Source: Lampris incognitus
Taxonomy: Eukaryota > Chordata > Actinopteri > Lampriformes > Lampridae
NCBI RefSeq assembly: GCF_029633865.1
Contig: NC_079217.1
Location: forward strand, 60,542,993 to 60,606,992
Direction: 5' to 3'
DNA length: 64,000 nt
Part shown: in pieces, positions 11,098 through 22,573 of the stretch
How positions within the stretch are numbered: position 1 is the stretch's first letter
Layout of the letters: every line of letters starts with the position of its first letter
The notes under the pieces: generated by a model
What the model was told of the DNA's origin: nothing
The model's input: the letters and a program-made list of their open reading frames with translations, nothing else
Databases searched by the model: none
Position numbers and translations under genes: made by a program

Positions 11098-11377
11098 GAC
11101 TCCTGATGGGCAAATGCATCGATGCCACGTGGATCAGCTGCATGGTAGAGCGACTGCACGCATGGATGTGGTCGCTGGAGAATCCATTGTTCCTGGTGAG
11201 CAGTCACCTGAAGATGGGCCGCTCGAGTCTACCTCATCTGAAATGCCACGACCAGAGACCAGCAGGTCTGTTGAGGTCCTGTGTCCATTCCTGTGCCCAC
11301 TACCCCTCTACAGCGTCCGGCAAGAGACCGGCACCCTCCACGCCACTTGGCAGATTTTGTTGACTGGGGGAAAAGGG

Positions 11378-11593
11378 TGTAATGTATTGGGACTTATGTT
11401 AATGCGCATGCTCTCTGGTTAGTCTTTGATGGGGGGCTCTCGCGAAGCGAGACTAGGAAGTAATGTTAAGTATGAGCCGAACTGGAGGGAACGCAGATGT
11501 AGCCTGATGGCTGAGTATCCTAACTTTGCTAAGTTCTAAGTAAAGAGTTCGTTTACAACCAATGTCTCTCTCATCTCTAAGTCGAATCCTACA
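11378..11593 (+). mobile_element. Gypsy-1 3' LTR, unit 1
   Basis: 216 bp from TGTAATGTATTGGG to AATCCTACA, directly after the polypurine tract. Its first 16 bases are repeated at the truncated 5' end (9591-9606). Confidence 0.8.
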
Positions 11594-11663
11594 AATTTCA
11601 TTTTAAAACTATTTTATAGCAGAAAAGTAGCGAAACTCAATTGATTTACATGACAGTCGGCCA

Positions 11664-11885
11664 AGTCAATTGTATTTGTATAGCCCAGTATCACAAATTA
11701 CAAAATTTCCTCAGTGAACTTTACAGCAACACATCCTGTCCTTAGACCCTCACATCGGATAAGGAACAGCTTCCTAAAAAAAAAGCCTTTAACAGGGAGA
11801 AAAATATGAGGAAACATTAGGAAGAGCAACAGAGGAGGGATAAACACAATTTACAGAATACAGCGTTGAAAGAGGATAACAGAAT
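11664..11885 (+). repeat. Teleost 270-bp interspersed repeat, copy 3
   Basis: Diverged copy: tgtatttgtatagcccagta to the gcgttgaaagaggataacag phrase. It lacks part of the central segment. Confidence 0.65.
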
Positions 11886-12042
11886 TATAATGGAATTATG
11901 AGATGATATGAAGAATAGGATGAGGAGGATGCCAAGCAGTGCCCAGGTGCCACCGGAACAGCCCAGGACCTGAGCCATGCGACCACCATCACCATGGAGA
12001 CCTGACAGGAGGACAGACTGCACACGCACACAAAGGAGAGTC

Positions 12043-12461
12043 GGTAACACTTTCTATGAAGCTTGCATCTATAATGCTCTATAAGCATCTATAATGCCCT
12101 ATAAGTGTATATATAAGTCATTGTAAGATTCATTATAACCATGTATACGCCCCCACAACACCTCATAACCACCTTTATGATACACTATATCAATTTAAAA
12201 TGGATTTATGCATTATAAATATGTCATCATTAGCCTGTTTATCTGTCAAATGTCATAATGCACCATAGCCAACTTGTTTTGCTGAAGTTTTGTAGAGATG
12301 CATAATGAGACCAGTGCTATTTCACAGTCATCAGCCCTAGCTGTTAGTCATTGTAATACACATTATAGGAAAGTATGGGCGTTATAGATGCAATAGATGC
12401 TTATAGGGCATTATAGATGCTTCTGGGCCTTATAGGTGCAAGCTTCATAGAAAGTGTTACC
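12043..12461. mobile_element. hAT-like MITE with GGTAACAC ends, unit 1
   Basis: 419 bp. The terminal inverted repeats run GGTAACACTTTCTATGAAGC inward on both ends. The flanks are ggagagtc (left) and ggagactc (right), an 8-bp near-identical pair that points to hAT-type insertion. The interior has repeated ATAATGC/CATTATAG words and no coding capacity. A matching copy is at 31333-31744. Confidence 0.65.
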
Positions 12462-12479
12462 GGAGACTCACATGACACC

Positions 12480-12880
12480 ATTCACATACAGAAAAATATA
12501 AAGGAGAAGGCATCATTCAGAGAGAGAGAGAAAAGATGTGAGAGAAGAGAACAGTTTGCAGTTGTCAATAATCTATAATCTATAATCTGGTCGGCAGAGC
12601 AGTGCTTGGTAAATTCATTGAGACAGAAACCGATCTGCCATTCAGTACAGGTTGTGGAGTTTAATTTGGTAGATGGTATTCATCTGTTGTCTGCACGTCG
12701 CTTGTTTCCTTGGCCTGTATATTTGAACGCCTTCGGTCCTCCTTGCCCGCTATGTCCTGTTGTCAATTCTGCCTTGGTGTTTACATGATTCGTTTTTGTA
12801 TGAGAGTTTTATCATACTGGCTGCAAAGTAATTTTCCTGTAAGGGACAATAAAGGCACTTTGACTTTGACTTAAACCTCT
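12480..12880 (+). repeat. Retroelement-like 3' tail, unit 1
   Basis: Ends with gtaagggacaataaaggcac and repeated ctttga units, a form common to tails of fish non-LTR elements. Contains short GA runs at 12520. The element family is not identified. Confidence 0.3.
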
Positions 12881-12903
12881 GAGCCACCACTGCAGCACAG
12901 AGC

Positions 12904-13250
12904 TCAATCTGAGACAGCTGAGCCATAAGTGCTGTAGAGTTTCTTCATCATTACAGAAAAAAACAGTGACTCCTTGCTCAGGGATCCACGTATATGTGCC
13001 ACATGCCTGTTCATAGTCACATCTCCATGTACCACCTCCACTGCAGAGCTGCAGTGTGTTTCTTTATGGGGGTTTTGTACAGGTAATTCCATCTGCCTTT
13101 GGGAGATGAACCTGGTGTCAATACACTCAACCACCTCGCCTCCTGTACACTGGCTAGTTATGTTCTGTTGAGAATCTTTACAGTGACTGCATACAAGGCC
13201 TGCCTTGATGTTCTTGAGAAGTCCTGTAGATCTGGTGTTTTAAAAGACAG
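12904..13250 (-). CDS. Conserved unassigned open frame with Cys residues, unit 1
   Basis: One minus-strand frame stays open for about 115 codons. It includes LVCSHCKDSQQNITSQC, VECIDTRFIS and HCSSAVEVVHGDV. The CxxC and further Cys/His residues hint at a metal-binding segment. A neighbouring frame (13158-13469) is also open and rich in Glu near its middle. Both are conserved in unit 2 (32182-32530 and 32436-32690). There is no start or splice evidence, and the family is unknown. It may be a transposon gene remnant. Confidence 0.22.
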
Positions 13251-13761
13251 ATGGGGCCCGTTTTCTTCCTCCTGCTCTTCCACTGCAGCATGGATCCATA
13301 AAGATTGAAAAACAGACCGCATAACTGACTGATCCTCTCCACGTCCTGCTCCCAATGCCTCTCTGAAGAAATCAGGAAGTGCACTGATCACTTCCTCCAA
13401 CAACATCTCCATTAGACAAAAATATTTAAAACCAGTCTCTTGGCTCAAAATGGCAGCCGTTTTCCACACGCTATCTTAGTAAATCCAGCTCTTGTGAGGG
13501 ATCGCCGTACACTGACGGAGCTGAGAATCCTGCAGTGTATCAGTGTGTTACAGAACAGAGATTCATCTGCTACACTGCCATAGATCTGGGAGCAATCTCT
13601 CTTCTTGTTTTAGACTGTTCCCCAAAGCTCGGAGGACAGCCTGATAGAAAGGTGTCGTAGTGAACTCCATGCCAGCTAGTTCCAGAAGGTGCAAGTGCTT
13701 GTCATAATTCAGGGTCACAATCCTACAAAGCAACACAAATGCAGTTTCACTTCAAAGCAGG

Positions 13762-14187
13762 TTTTTTTCCCCCCATTTGTATCCAGCCAATTACCCCACT
13801 CCTCTGAGCCATCCTGGTCGCTGCTCCACCCCCTCTGCCGATCAGGGGAGGGCTGCAGACTACCACATGCCTCCTCCGATACATGTGGAGTCGCCAGCCG
13901 CTTCTTTTCACCCGATAGTGAGGAGTTTCGCCAGGGGTACGTAGTATATGGGAGGATCACGCTATTCCCCCCAGCCCCCCCCCCCCCAGACAGGTGCCCC
14001 GACCGACCAGAGGAGGCACTAGTGCAGTGACCAGGACACATACCCACATCTGGCTTCGCACCTGCAGATGCAGCCAATTGTGTCTGCAGGGACACCCGAA
14101 CAAGCCAAAGGTGACACGGGGATTCGAACCGGCGATCTCCGTGTTGGTAGGCAAAGGAATAGACTGCGATGCTACCTGGTTATCCCC
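13762..14187 (-). mobile_element. tRNA-derived SINE, minus strand, unit 1
   Basis: On the minus strand the head reads ggtagcatcgcagtctattc, then ggttcgaatcc, matching polymerase III A- and B-box positions. A body follows with cctcctctggtcggtcgggg and gaaactcctcactatcgggt, then a tail of G/A. Same family as 56838-57250 and the nested copy near 62776. Confidence 0.75.
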
Positions 14188-15310
14188 AAAACTGTTGTTT
14201 ATGATATATAATAGTCACTGCACACGTTGAAGGTGAAAAGCTGTGATACGACTGCAATGGTCAATCAGGCCCTGGCCACCTTCTTTTTTTATGAACATAT
14301 TTTATTAGCATTTTAGGAAAACAAACTTTTTAGGAAAATATAAAGCAATGCATTAACATAAATTGTTAATGGCTTCCTCTACCCCCCCCCCCACCACCAC
14401 CACTTAGTCCTTTGAGCTCCTTATCTTAGGTCAAGGAAATATGACAATAATAACAAAAATATATTACTGTTAAGAATAACAATAATGATAATAATAATTG
14501 AGGTACGTTAGTGTAAAACAAAGAGAACGAGAAAAAATGTATATAAAGACACATACAAGCATAAATGAGAGCAAAGTGTACTGCGTATATGTATGGGCCA
14601 TTACGGTGCATAATCAGTTGTTGGGAGTTTGAAGATTTTCAGTGTGCTACCAAACTGTAGGATTTAGCTGTTCCATTGTATTAATCGTCTCATCTGGGTA
14701 GTCATTCTGGGGAAAGGGAGGTCAGACTCTTAACAGAAGAGGTCAGAGGCTGCCAATTTATCTGTCGAACCTGGTATGGAGAATTTGATCTTTTCCAACT
14801 CCACAACAGACATGGTATCACACAGCCAAGAAGTGGTAGGTGGGGGTAACAGTTTCTTCCATAGTAAAAGTGTTCGCCGATGGGCTATTACAGAGGTGAA
14901 TGAGATTATATTGGCTTGCATCACTGACATACACTACCGTTCAAAAGTTTGGGATCACCCAAACAATTTCGTGTTTTCCATGAAAAGTCACACTTATTCA
15001 CCACCATATGTTGTGAAATGAATAGAAAATAGAGTCAAGACATTGACAAGGTTAGAAATAATGATTTGTATTTGAAATAAGATTTTTTTTACATCAAACT
15101 TTGCTTTCGTCAAAGAATCCTCCATTTGCAGCAATTACAGCATTGCAGACCTTTGGCATTCTAGCTGTTAATTTGTTGAGGTAATCTGGAGAAATTGCAC
15201 CCCACGCTTCCAGAAGCAGCTCCCACAAGTTGGATTGGTTGGATGGGCACTTCTTTGAGCAGATTGAGTTTCTGGAGCATCACATTTGTGGGGTCAATTA
15301 AACGCTCAAA

Positions 15311-15598
15311 ATGGCCAGAAAAAGAGAACTTTCATCTGAAACTCGACAGTCTATTCTTGTTCTTAGAAATGAAGGCTATTCCATGCGAGAAATTGCTAAG
15401 AAATTGAAGATTTCCTACACCGGTGTGTACTACTCCCTTCAGAGGACAGCACAAACAGGCTCTAACCAGAGTAGAAAAAGAAGTGGGAGGCCGCGTTGCA
15501 CAACTGAGCAAGAAGATAAGTACATTAGAGTCTCTAGTTTGAGAAACAGACGCCTCACAGGTCCCCAACTGGCATCTTCATTAAATAGTACCTCTTAG
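15311..15598 (+). pseudogene. Tc1-type transposase N-terminus, left arm
   Basis: 95 codons: a paired-like helix-turn-helix, then a GRPRCTT motif like the GRPR AT-hook linker, then RLTGPQLASSLN, ending in a stop. The catalytic domain is missing, so it can bind DNA at best. Confidence 0.7.
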
Positions 15599-15749
15599 AG
15601 CCTGTTTGTGCTGTCCTCTGAAGGGAGTAGTACACACCGGTGTAGGAAATCTTCAATTTCTTAGCAATTTCTCGCATGGAATAGCCTTCATTTCTAAGAA
15701 CAAGAATAGACTGTCGAGTCTCAGATGAAAGTTCTCTTTTTCTGGCCAT
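15555..15749 (-). pseudogene. Tc1-type transposase N-terminus, right arm
   Basis: The first 51 residues are identical to the left arm, ending at RTAQTGS, after which the sequence runs into the centre of the palindrome. Inverted duplicate. Confidence 0.7.
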
Positions 15750-17590
15750 TTTGAGCGTTTAATTGACCCCACAAATGTGATGCTCCAGAAACTCAAATCT
15801 GCTCAAAGAAGTGCCCATCCAACCAATCCAACTTGTGGGAGCTGCTTCTGGAAGCGTGGGGTGCAATTTCTCCAGATTACCTCAACAAATTAACAGCTAG
15901 AATGCCAAAGGTCTGCAATGCTGTAATTGCTGCAAATGGAGGATTCTTTGACGAAAGCAAAGTTTGATGTAAAAAAAATCTTATTTCAAATACAAATCAT
16001 TATTTCTAACCTTGTCAATGTCTTGACTCTATTTTCTATTCATTTCACAACATATGGTGGTGAATAAGTGTGACTTTTCATGGAAAACACGAAATTGTTT
16101 GGGTGATCCCAAACTTTTGAACGGTAGTGTATATTTTTGCCAGGGTCAGGTATACCAAATATAGCAGTCAGTAGGGATGGTTCTATTGCTTGCTCTAATA
16201 TTACTGAAATGACTTGAAAGTAAGATTTCCAATACTCCCCCAGTCTCGGACATGACCAGGACATGTGAGTGAGATTACAAGGAGCCTGATAACATCTGTC
16301 ACAGGTGTTAGCTATATTCAGGTATATCATGGCAAGTTTAGATTTACTACAGTGTGCCCTGTGAACTATTTTGAATTGCATGAGTTGAAATTTTGCACAA
16401 GATGAACAAGATTTTATTTCTTTCAGCGCCTTAGCCCACCAATCGTCAGGCATGATAATGTCAAGTTCTGTTTCCCATTCTGTTTTAATTTTCAGCAAAA
16501 CTGGGAGTGTATCTGGAGCTAGGAAGTTATATAAAAACGACATATGCTGTCTTGTCATTTTTGTCACCATTAAATGGTTATCAATTCCCGATGAGTGTGG
16601 GGCATCTGGAAAAGAAGGTGTGTTTGATTTGAGGAAATGCCAAATTTGGAAGTACCTGAAGTGGTCAGATTGCTGTAGGTTGAAGGTATTACACAACTGA
16701 GCAAAGCTGGAAAATGTGCCTTCACTATAGAAATCACCTAGTGTACCTTGTCTGTCCTAAAAAGAAAATCTGGCATCAATCTTAGCGGGTTTGAACAGTT
16801 CATTATTACATATTGGGGTGTTAAGGGGGGGGGGCATGTTCCAGCCACAGTGTTGTTTGATTTGTTGCCAGATTTTCAAAGTGGATATGACTATCGGCGT
16901 ATCCGTGTATTGTTAGGGTTTAAGTCTGTTAGCATAGCATACCAAAGCGTTTAAGCAGGAGGAGTAACATGAATGTGATTCCACCACTTGGTTTCAGGAC
17001 AGACAATGTGACATTTTTGCATGTTGGCTGCCCATTAGTAAAATTGCAAATGTGGTTATCCTAAACCTCCCTCCAATCTACCCCTCTGTAATAAGGCTTT
17101 TTGAAGCCTTGGCGATGTATTGCCCCATATAAATGAGGAAAACATACTGTTAATGCTACGAAAAAAATGACCTATGGGGGAAAAGAGGCAAACATTGAAA
17201 TAGGTACAGATATTGAGGGACAATATTCTTGTTTATACATTGTAGTCTCCCTGCCAGTGTGATCTGCAAGCTGTTCCACCTTTGAAGATCTTCTAACTTG
17301 TGTTGTTGGCACAGAAAAATTGTTGTCAAATAATAGTGATATATTTTGGGAAATGTTGATTCCTAAATATTTAAAGGTTGTTGGGGAAAGAGTGAATGGC
17401 AAATCAGACCGTGTAATATCCCCTGCCAGCTGATTGGTGGGGTGGGGGGGGGCAAATCCCTTTTTCCTATACTGAGCTTATATCCAGAGAAAGTGCCAAA
17501 TGTTTTGAGAGTGTCTAAGAAATATGGAATGGCTGTTTTTGGATCTGATACATAAAGTAACAAATCATCTGCATACAGGGACGCTTTATG

Positions 17591-18989
17591 CTCAATTCAT
17601 TATTCCCATTGGTCACGTGACTTTCTGGTTGCCGCCATGTTGGATCACAACTGAGCTATGGATACATGTAGCAACTGTTTGATATTCTATGCAACGTGTG
17701 TTCTCGCTGCTTGTTTTTGCTCGAAAGTACGTTTATAAGTTAATTCTTACTTCGTAAAATGATTGCCTGCTGCCTTTTATTATCTAGGGAACAGTTTTTT
17801 TTTAAACTTTAAGTACCTGGCTCTGACAGGAGTAGGAAAAATTCTTCGAGTTAGTTCCTATCGTTTTAGGCCATAAGCCTACCCGATCAAAAGGAGTTCA
17901 TCAATCATGGTAAACTTTTTTGCAGTCGTTGGGTGTTCAAACAGAATTGGAAGTGACAAGAAATCTTTGTTCAGATTACCAAAAGTTATCACACATCACG
18001 GTGAAGATGCAAAATTAATTTCAGAAGAGAGACAAGCTGTCTGGTTGGCTCAGATTAGCAGATCAGATTTGACCACGAGAAGCAAACCAACACCAGGGTT
18101 TGTTCAGATCACTTCGTCTCCGGGAAACCAGCTGCTCTTTTCCACAAGACGAACATAGACTGGGCACCTACTTTAAACTTGGGACACAACAAATTCAGGC
18201 CTCCTGCGGATTCATCACTGAAAAGAATCGTTAGAGGTCAAAAATGGAGCAACATCAGGCAAACCAAGATGAAGGCAATCAGACCCCTGTCAAGTTACCG
18301 AACGATAAGGACGGATATATCGAAACCACATTGGTAACCATGGATGTTTCTTGTCAAACTGATATGACCTGTCAGGAGATTTATGACTTGGGGAGAAGGT
18401 ATGGAAATGCGGTAGCAAAGCTTGATAAGTTATCCTTTACTGAAGAATGATTGAAGGAAGATGACAAAAAAGTTGCAGTATACACAGGGCTTCCAAATTT
18501 TCTCACCCTGTCCTCAGGATTTAGCCTTTTTGAGCCATATATACCTTTAGCACAGAGTTCTTTATTGACAAAATTTCAGCAGTTGATGGTCCTTTTACTG
18601 TGACTGAGGCTTAATCTGTCTGTCGAAGATATAGCATACAGATTGGATTTATCCAAGTCTACCATAACAAGAATATTCCTACGGATACTAGACATTGCCT
18701 TTGTTAGGTTTTCATTTTTGATTAGATGGCCAGAAAGAGAAGAAATATGGAAAACAACACCACTTCCATTTCGACAGCATTGAGGGACCAAATTGACAGT
18801 AGTGATGGACTGCTTTGATGTTTTTGTGGAGAAACCTTTGAGTTGACTTGCAAGGGTACAAACATTTTCAACATAGAAGCATCACAATACCGTAACATTT
18901 TTGATTGTAATTTCTGCACAAGGAGTTATAACATTCATCTCTAAGGCATGGGGTGGAAGAGCCAGTGATAAATTCTTCACTGAAAATTG
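17591..18989 (+). pseudogene. THAP/DDE transposase remnant
   Basis: The ORF at 17907 begins MVNFF then AVVGCSNR, like a THAP zinc finger, but Phe replaces the usual first Cys ligand. A frame change then separates it from a [10 protein letters not shown] segment (near 18103), which should supply the Cys and His ligands. A linker follows at 18244-18450. The next piece, LSVEDIAYRLDLSKSTI, resembles the helix-turn-helix before a DDE_Tnp_4 domain. [20 protein letters not shown] at 18922-18981 resembles its catalytic core. Many stops. The YqaJ piece follows in the opposite direction, which fits the ISL2EU-type two-gene transposons as I recall them. Confidence 0.55.
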
Positions 18990-19306
18990 TGGACTGCTGG
19001 ATAATATTGTATGTTTTGTAGCCATTATATCTTTATATGCATCAAGTGCCACTTTTTCATGGGTGCATCCCCATCGTATTGGCTCAGTAGTGAAACTATA
19101 TGAGGGTAGCAAATTTTCTTGATCAGGCTTTGAGAAGGGCACTTGATATTTGTCCTACAGCAAGATTTTAATGTTGATGAGGAGATATGTCCTGCCTTGA
19201 ATTATAGCCAAAGCTAAGATTTTGCCTGTTCCCGGGTTAGCTCTTCAACACATTTAATTTGCTCATCAGTTACACTCAGGTCAATCTTGCAATTTGCCCT
19301 CGCCAT
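18990..19306 (-). pseudogene. YqaJ-like nuclease fragment, unit 2
   Basis: Counterpart of 75-463: ATG at 19306, MARANCKIDLSV, stop, then SSSTLKSC and a segment around [12 protein letters not shown]. It keeps a few bases that unit 1 lost (the TTGAATTATAG stretch near 19200). The PFMG part is absent because the join to the transposase lies here. Confidence 0.45.
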
Positions 19307-21425
19307 AGAACCCCTGGCAATAAAACTTCTCTCCAATCCTCTCATTAAAGGTCTAATTAGACGCGGACACGAACACAAACTGTCTTTATATGCAGATGAT
19401 TTATTGTTATACATAGCCGACCTTTCTGTTTCTGTCCCCGCAGCCCTTGCCACTTTCACATCCTTCGGTCACTTATCAGGGTATAAACAGAATTTTAGTA
19501 AAAGTGAATTGATGCCACTTTATGTGGCCGCAAAAGGTTTCTCTCTACATAACTGTCAATTTAAAACGGTTTATAATACTTTCACCCATCTCGGTGTACA
19601 TGTCACAAACAGACTTGAAAACCTCTTTCAGGCCAACTTTGTCCCCCTTTTAACCCGAACTAAGGACGATTTGGGACACTGGTCATTGCTGCACCCCTCT
19701 TTAGTCGCAAGAATTAATTCTTTTAAAATGAACACCCTCCCTAAATTCCTATATTGCTTTCAATGCCTACTGATTTCTCCTCCCAATAAGTTTTTTGAAA
19801 AGATTGATGGCCTAATTTTACCTTTTATATGGGATGGAAAGTCTCATAGAATGTGAAAACAGCTCTTGCAGAGGCCCAAGTCAGACGGAGGCCTAGCGCT
19901 ACCAGATTTCAGGTCAAGTAAAGTCAAGTCAATTTTATTTGTATAGCCCAATATCGCAAATTAATAAATTGCCTCAGTGGGCTTAACAGCAACACAACAT
20001 CCTGTCCTTAGACCCTCTCATTAGATAAGGAACAACTCCCTAAAAAAAAACCCCTTAAACAGGGAGAAAAAATAGAAAGAAACCTCGGGGAGAGCAACAG
20101 AGAAGGGATCTCTCTCCCAAGACGGACAATGTGCAATGGATTTTGTGTTTACATAATTTACACAATAAAACATTGAAAGAGGATAACAGAATCCAGGTCC
20201 TACTACTGGACTGCTAATCTCAGGATTATTCAGTCTGGTTGCAGAGCAAAGAAATATCCACACCCCCAGTTTGGCTAGAGATGGAGGCCGCCTCATGTGC
20301 ACCGGCATCATTGTCTTCCCTCGCTCACTCTTCCATTACAGGCCCTCATCACTTCTTCACTAAAAATGTATGTGTCAAAACAACATTGAGGATCTGGAAC
20401 CAATTTAGACGCCATTTTGGGTTTCAGACAACTTCTTTTGATGCCCCGGTGGCTTCAAATCCGGCTTTCCCCGCATCTATGGTGGACAGTGCCTTCTCAA
20501 TGTGGTCTAGTTTTGGTATTAAAAGGTTCAGAGATCTCTAGTATATTAATAATACATTTCCTACATTTGAGCAACTCTCAACCAAATTCGGGCTACCCAG
20601 ACATCATTTTAGGTACTTACAGATCCAGAGTTATATCTGCAGCAAATATCCTCGATTCCCCGCTCTTGCTGGCGACACACAGTTTGGACACTTTTCTTAC
20701 CCCCCTTCCTACTCTAAAAAGTACCCTGACATTAGCCTATAGACAAATTTGTTCTCTACAGGCCACCTCATGAAACAATATGAAATCTTCATGGGAGGTA
20801 GAACTGGGTGAGGAAATATCTGACGAATTATGGGTAGAGGCACTCAGAAGGGTACACACCTCCTCTATCTGTGCCCGACACAGCCTCATCTAATGCAAAC
20901 TCATTCACAGGCCTCACTGGACCAGAGCAAGATTATCCAAAATGTACAAAGATCTTAGCCCTAACTGTGTAAAGTGTAACCAATCTCCTGCAAATCGTGT
21001 TCCTATGTTTTGGGGTTGCCCACCTCTTGTTGGTTTTTGGGAAGACATATTTAACACACTCTCTGAAATAAGAGGCACAAGTTGAACCAGACCCACTCAT
21101 CGCCCTATTTGGGGTTGCCTCACCCATATTACGACTGACCAAAATGGACATAGTTGCCTTTGTCACCCTGTTGGTGAGACAATTGATCTTGCTTAGATGG
21201 AAATCTCTGGCACCCCCTTCCCATGCTCTCTGGATTAAAGCTGTTTTAAATTGCATAAAGCTGGAAAAAATTAGACATACACTTAGACGATCCATATTTT
21301 GTGTTATGTGGACTCCCGCCTTTTCTCATATTAAGCCATTACACCTCCCTGCAGGTTCAGAGTGATGTCTAACCATTTTTTATAGTATATAAAAAAGAAA
21401 TAAAAAACAATTTGTCAAAAAAAAA
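19307..21425 (+). mobile_element. L1-like LINE, 5'-truncated, unit 2
   Basis: Best-preserved copy: a 189-codon frame (19287-19856) covers FALAIEPLAIKLL, the YADDLLLY active site, SGYKQNFSKSE, HLGVHVT and LPFIWDGKSHRM, then stops. The C-terminal part continues in several frames after the 270-bp repeat. The 3' tail is A-rich (about 21400-21440). Confidence 0.75.
19920..20195 (+). repeat. Teleost 270-bp interspersed repeat, copy 4
   Basis: Same position within the LINE as copy 1, so it was inserted before the array duplicated. Confidence 0.75.
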
Positions 21426-21831
21426 GAAAAGAAAAGACAATCAATGCTTGGCAGAGAAGTACTTTATTATTTGCAAGCCTGTAAGGTCTACCTTGAACAG
21501 TAGAAATGAACTGGCCACCAGCTGTAGACACAAAAAAATATCTGCTTTGCCATTATAAACAAGCCATTGTCTTTATTACCCCCCCCCCATTAGATGATAT
21601 ACATGTGATGACCTTTATAGATGTTATATTTTATATTTCAACCGTCTGCTCATCAACTGTGCTCCAGCCCCACTCCACTATATGATATACGTAAAGTACC
21701 CCACTGGATGGTATTTTGTTATATTTTGAATGTATGCTTTTTCAACAGTGCCCCGGCCCTTTAAGTCCATGCTTTTTCAAAAGGAGCCCCAGTCTCCCCC
21801 CCCTTTGGTTGTAATGATTCTGTAGTTATTT

Positions 21832-22299
21832 TTGAAATGTTTCCTCTCCTCTCATTGGTTGCCGTGCACTGTAACTAGGGGCATGGCGCGGGGCAGCATG
21901 GCATTTATTGGCGGTATCTTCTATCTTCTTTGTTGTTTAACCACCTTAGCAGCTTGTACTACTATGAATGAAAGTTTTTTTCCCCTGCATCTATCTTTAT
22001 ATATACGTAAGTGCTCAACAAATGAGCGGAATATCAATATAGATGTAGGGAAAAAAACGTTTAATACAAAGCAGTACAAGCTTGTTTCATGCGTCGCACA
22101 CTCAACAGCTGCTAATGTGATTCAGCAAAGAAACAACACAGTTTATGTTGCCCCACGTCATGCTCCTGATTTCGGTGGACAGCACAATTGGAAGGGCAGG
22201 CAGTTAAAATATAAAAAAATACAACATCTAATAAATGTCACACGTGTGTCATCTAATCGGGAGGGGGGTGAGAGAATAATAAAGACATTTTACTTGTAG
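21832..22299 (+). CDS. Hypothetical 155-codon frame, unit 2
   Basis: Open from an ATG, with a hydrophobic stretch near residues 23-42 (MAFIGGIFYLLCCLTTLAAC) that could be a signal anchor, then a polar part. Unit 3 keeps the frame at the same length (35881-36348) with a few changes. In unit 1 a CAA has become TAA. No homology recognised. It lies in the unassigned block between transposons and could be a chance frame. Confidence 0.2.
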   Translation: MKCFLSSHWLPCTVTRGMARGSMAFIGGIFYLLCCLTTLAACTTMNESFFPLHLSLYIRKCSTNERNINIDVGKKTFNTKQYKLVSCVAHSTAANVIQQRNNTVYVAPRHAPDFGGQHNWKGRQLKYKKIQHLINVTRVSSNREGGERIIKTFYL

Positions 22300-22573
22300 T
22301 TACAAAGAAGATATTTTTTCAGTGTTTACAGCTGATGGCCAATTTGTTCCTACTATTCAAGGTGGACATTTTGGGTGGACAGCACAGTTGGAAGGGCAGG
22401 CAGTGATCAGCTAATTGACAGCTGATGATTGCTTATGGCATGAAACAGGCTTGTACTGTCTCATAAAGAATGCACTTGACTCTGGATATATTTATATATT
22501 TATTTATTTATTTATTTATATAAATAACACTCAGCAGTTCATACTGAGGGGTGCTCTTCCTGATGTATTCATT

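Larger units (their letters stand above)
9591..11593 (+). mobile_element. Gypsy-1 LTR retrotransposon, internally deleted, unit 1
   Basis: It starts TGTAATGTATTGGGAC, only the first 16 bases of the LTR, which then jumps straight into the RNase H region at 9607. It ends with a 216-bp 3' LTR (11378-11593) closing CCTACA. A polypurine tract (gggggaaaaggg) precedes that LTR. AATTT flanks both ends (9586-9590, 11594-11598), a 5-bp target duplication typical of Ty3/Gypsy integration. Gag, protease and reverse transcriptase are lost. Unit 3 has the same 5' join. Confidence 0.85.
1..14187. repeat. Tandem array unit 1 (left edge outside window)
   Basis: First of three related blocks. The same order of segments recurs in unit 2 and, up to the Gypsy-1 integrase, in unit 3. 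The shift to unit 2 is constant at 19066 bp across the coiled-coil gene. Unit 1 differs by a roughly 200-bp deletion near 3316 and by a Gypsy-1 internal deletion shared with unit 3. Block edges are judged by eye from matching text. Confidence 0.85.
14932..16129. mobile_element. Palindromic Tc1/mariner-type element
   Basis: TA flanks both ends (14930-14931 and 16130-16131). The two ends are inverted copies of about 0.54 kb, starting CACTACCGTTCAAAAGTTTG. Each arm holds the same transposase N-terminus, reading inward: plus strand from 15311 and minus strand from 15749 (MARKRELSSETRQ, REIAKKLKISYTGVYYSL, a helix-turn-helix). The plus arm continues further, to 15598. No catalytic DDE part is present. 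It inserted into the minus-strand LINE, whose frame joins up across it. Confidence 0.8.
14285..17590 (-). mobile_element. L1-like LINE, minus strand, split by a Tc1-type element
   Basis: A second, different L1-like LINE, 5'-truncated. From its 5' side: LLYVSDPKTAIP and SGYKLSIGK (17590-17363), KYLGINIS (17400-17170), then a long open C-terminal piece 16696-16132 with CDRCYQAPCNLTHMSWSCP, a typical L1 cysteine cluster. The frame resumes on the far side of the Tc1 insertion at 14930 (MQANIISFTSVIAHRR) and runs to 14730. Several frameshifts and a G-rich slip near 16830 show decay. Confidence 0.75.
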
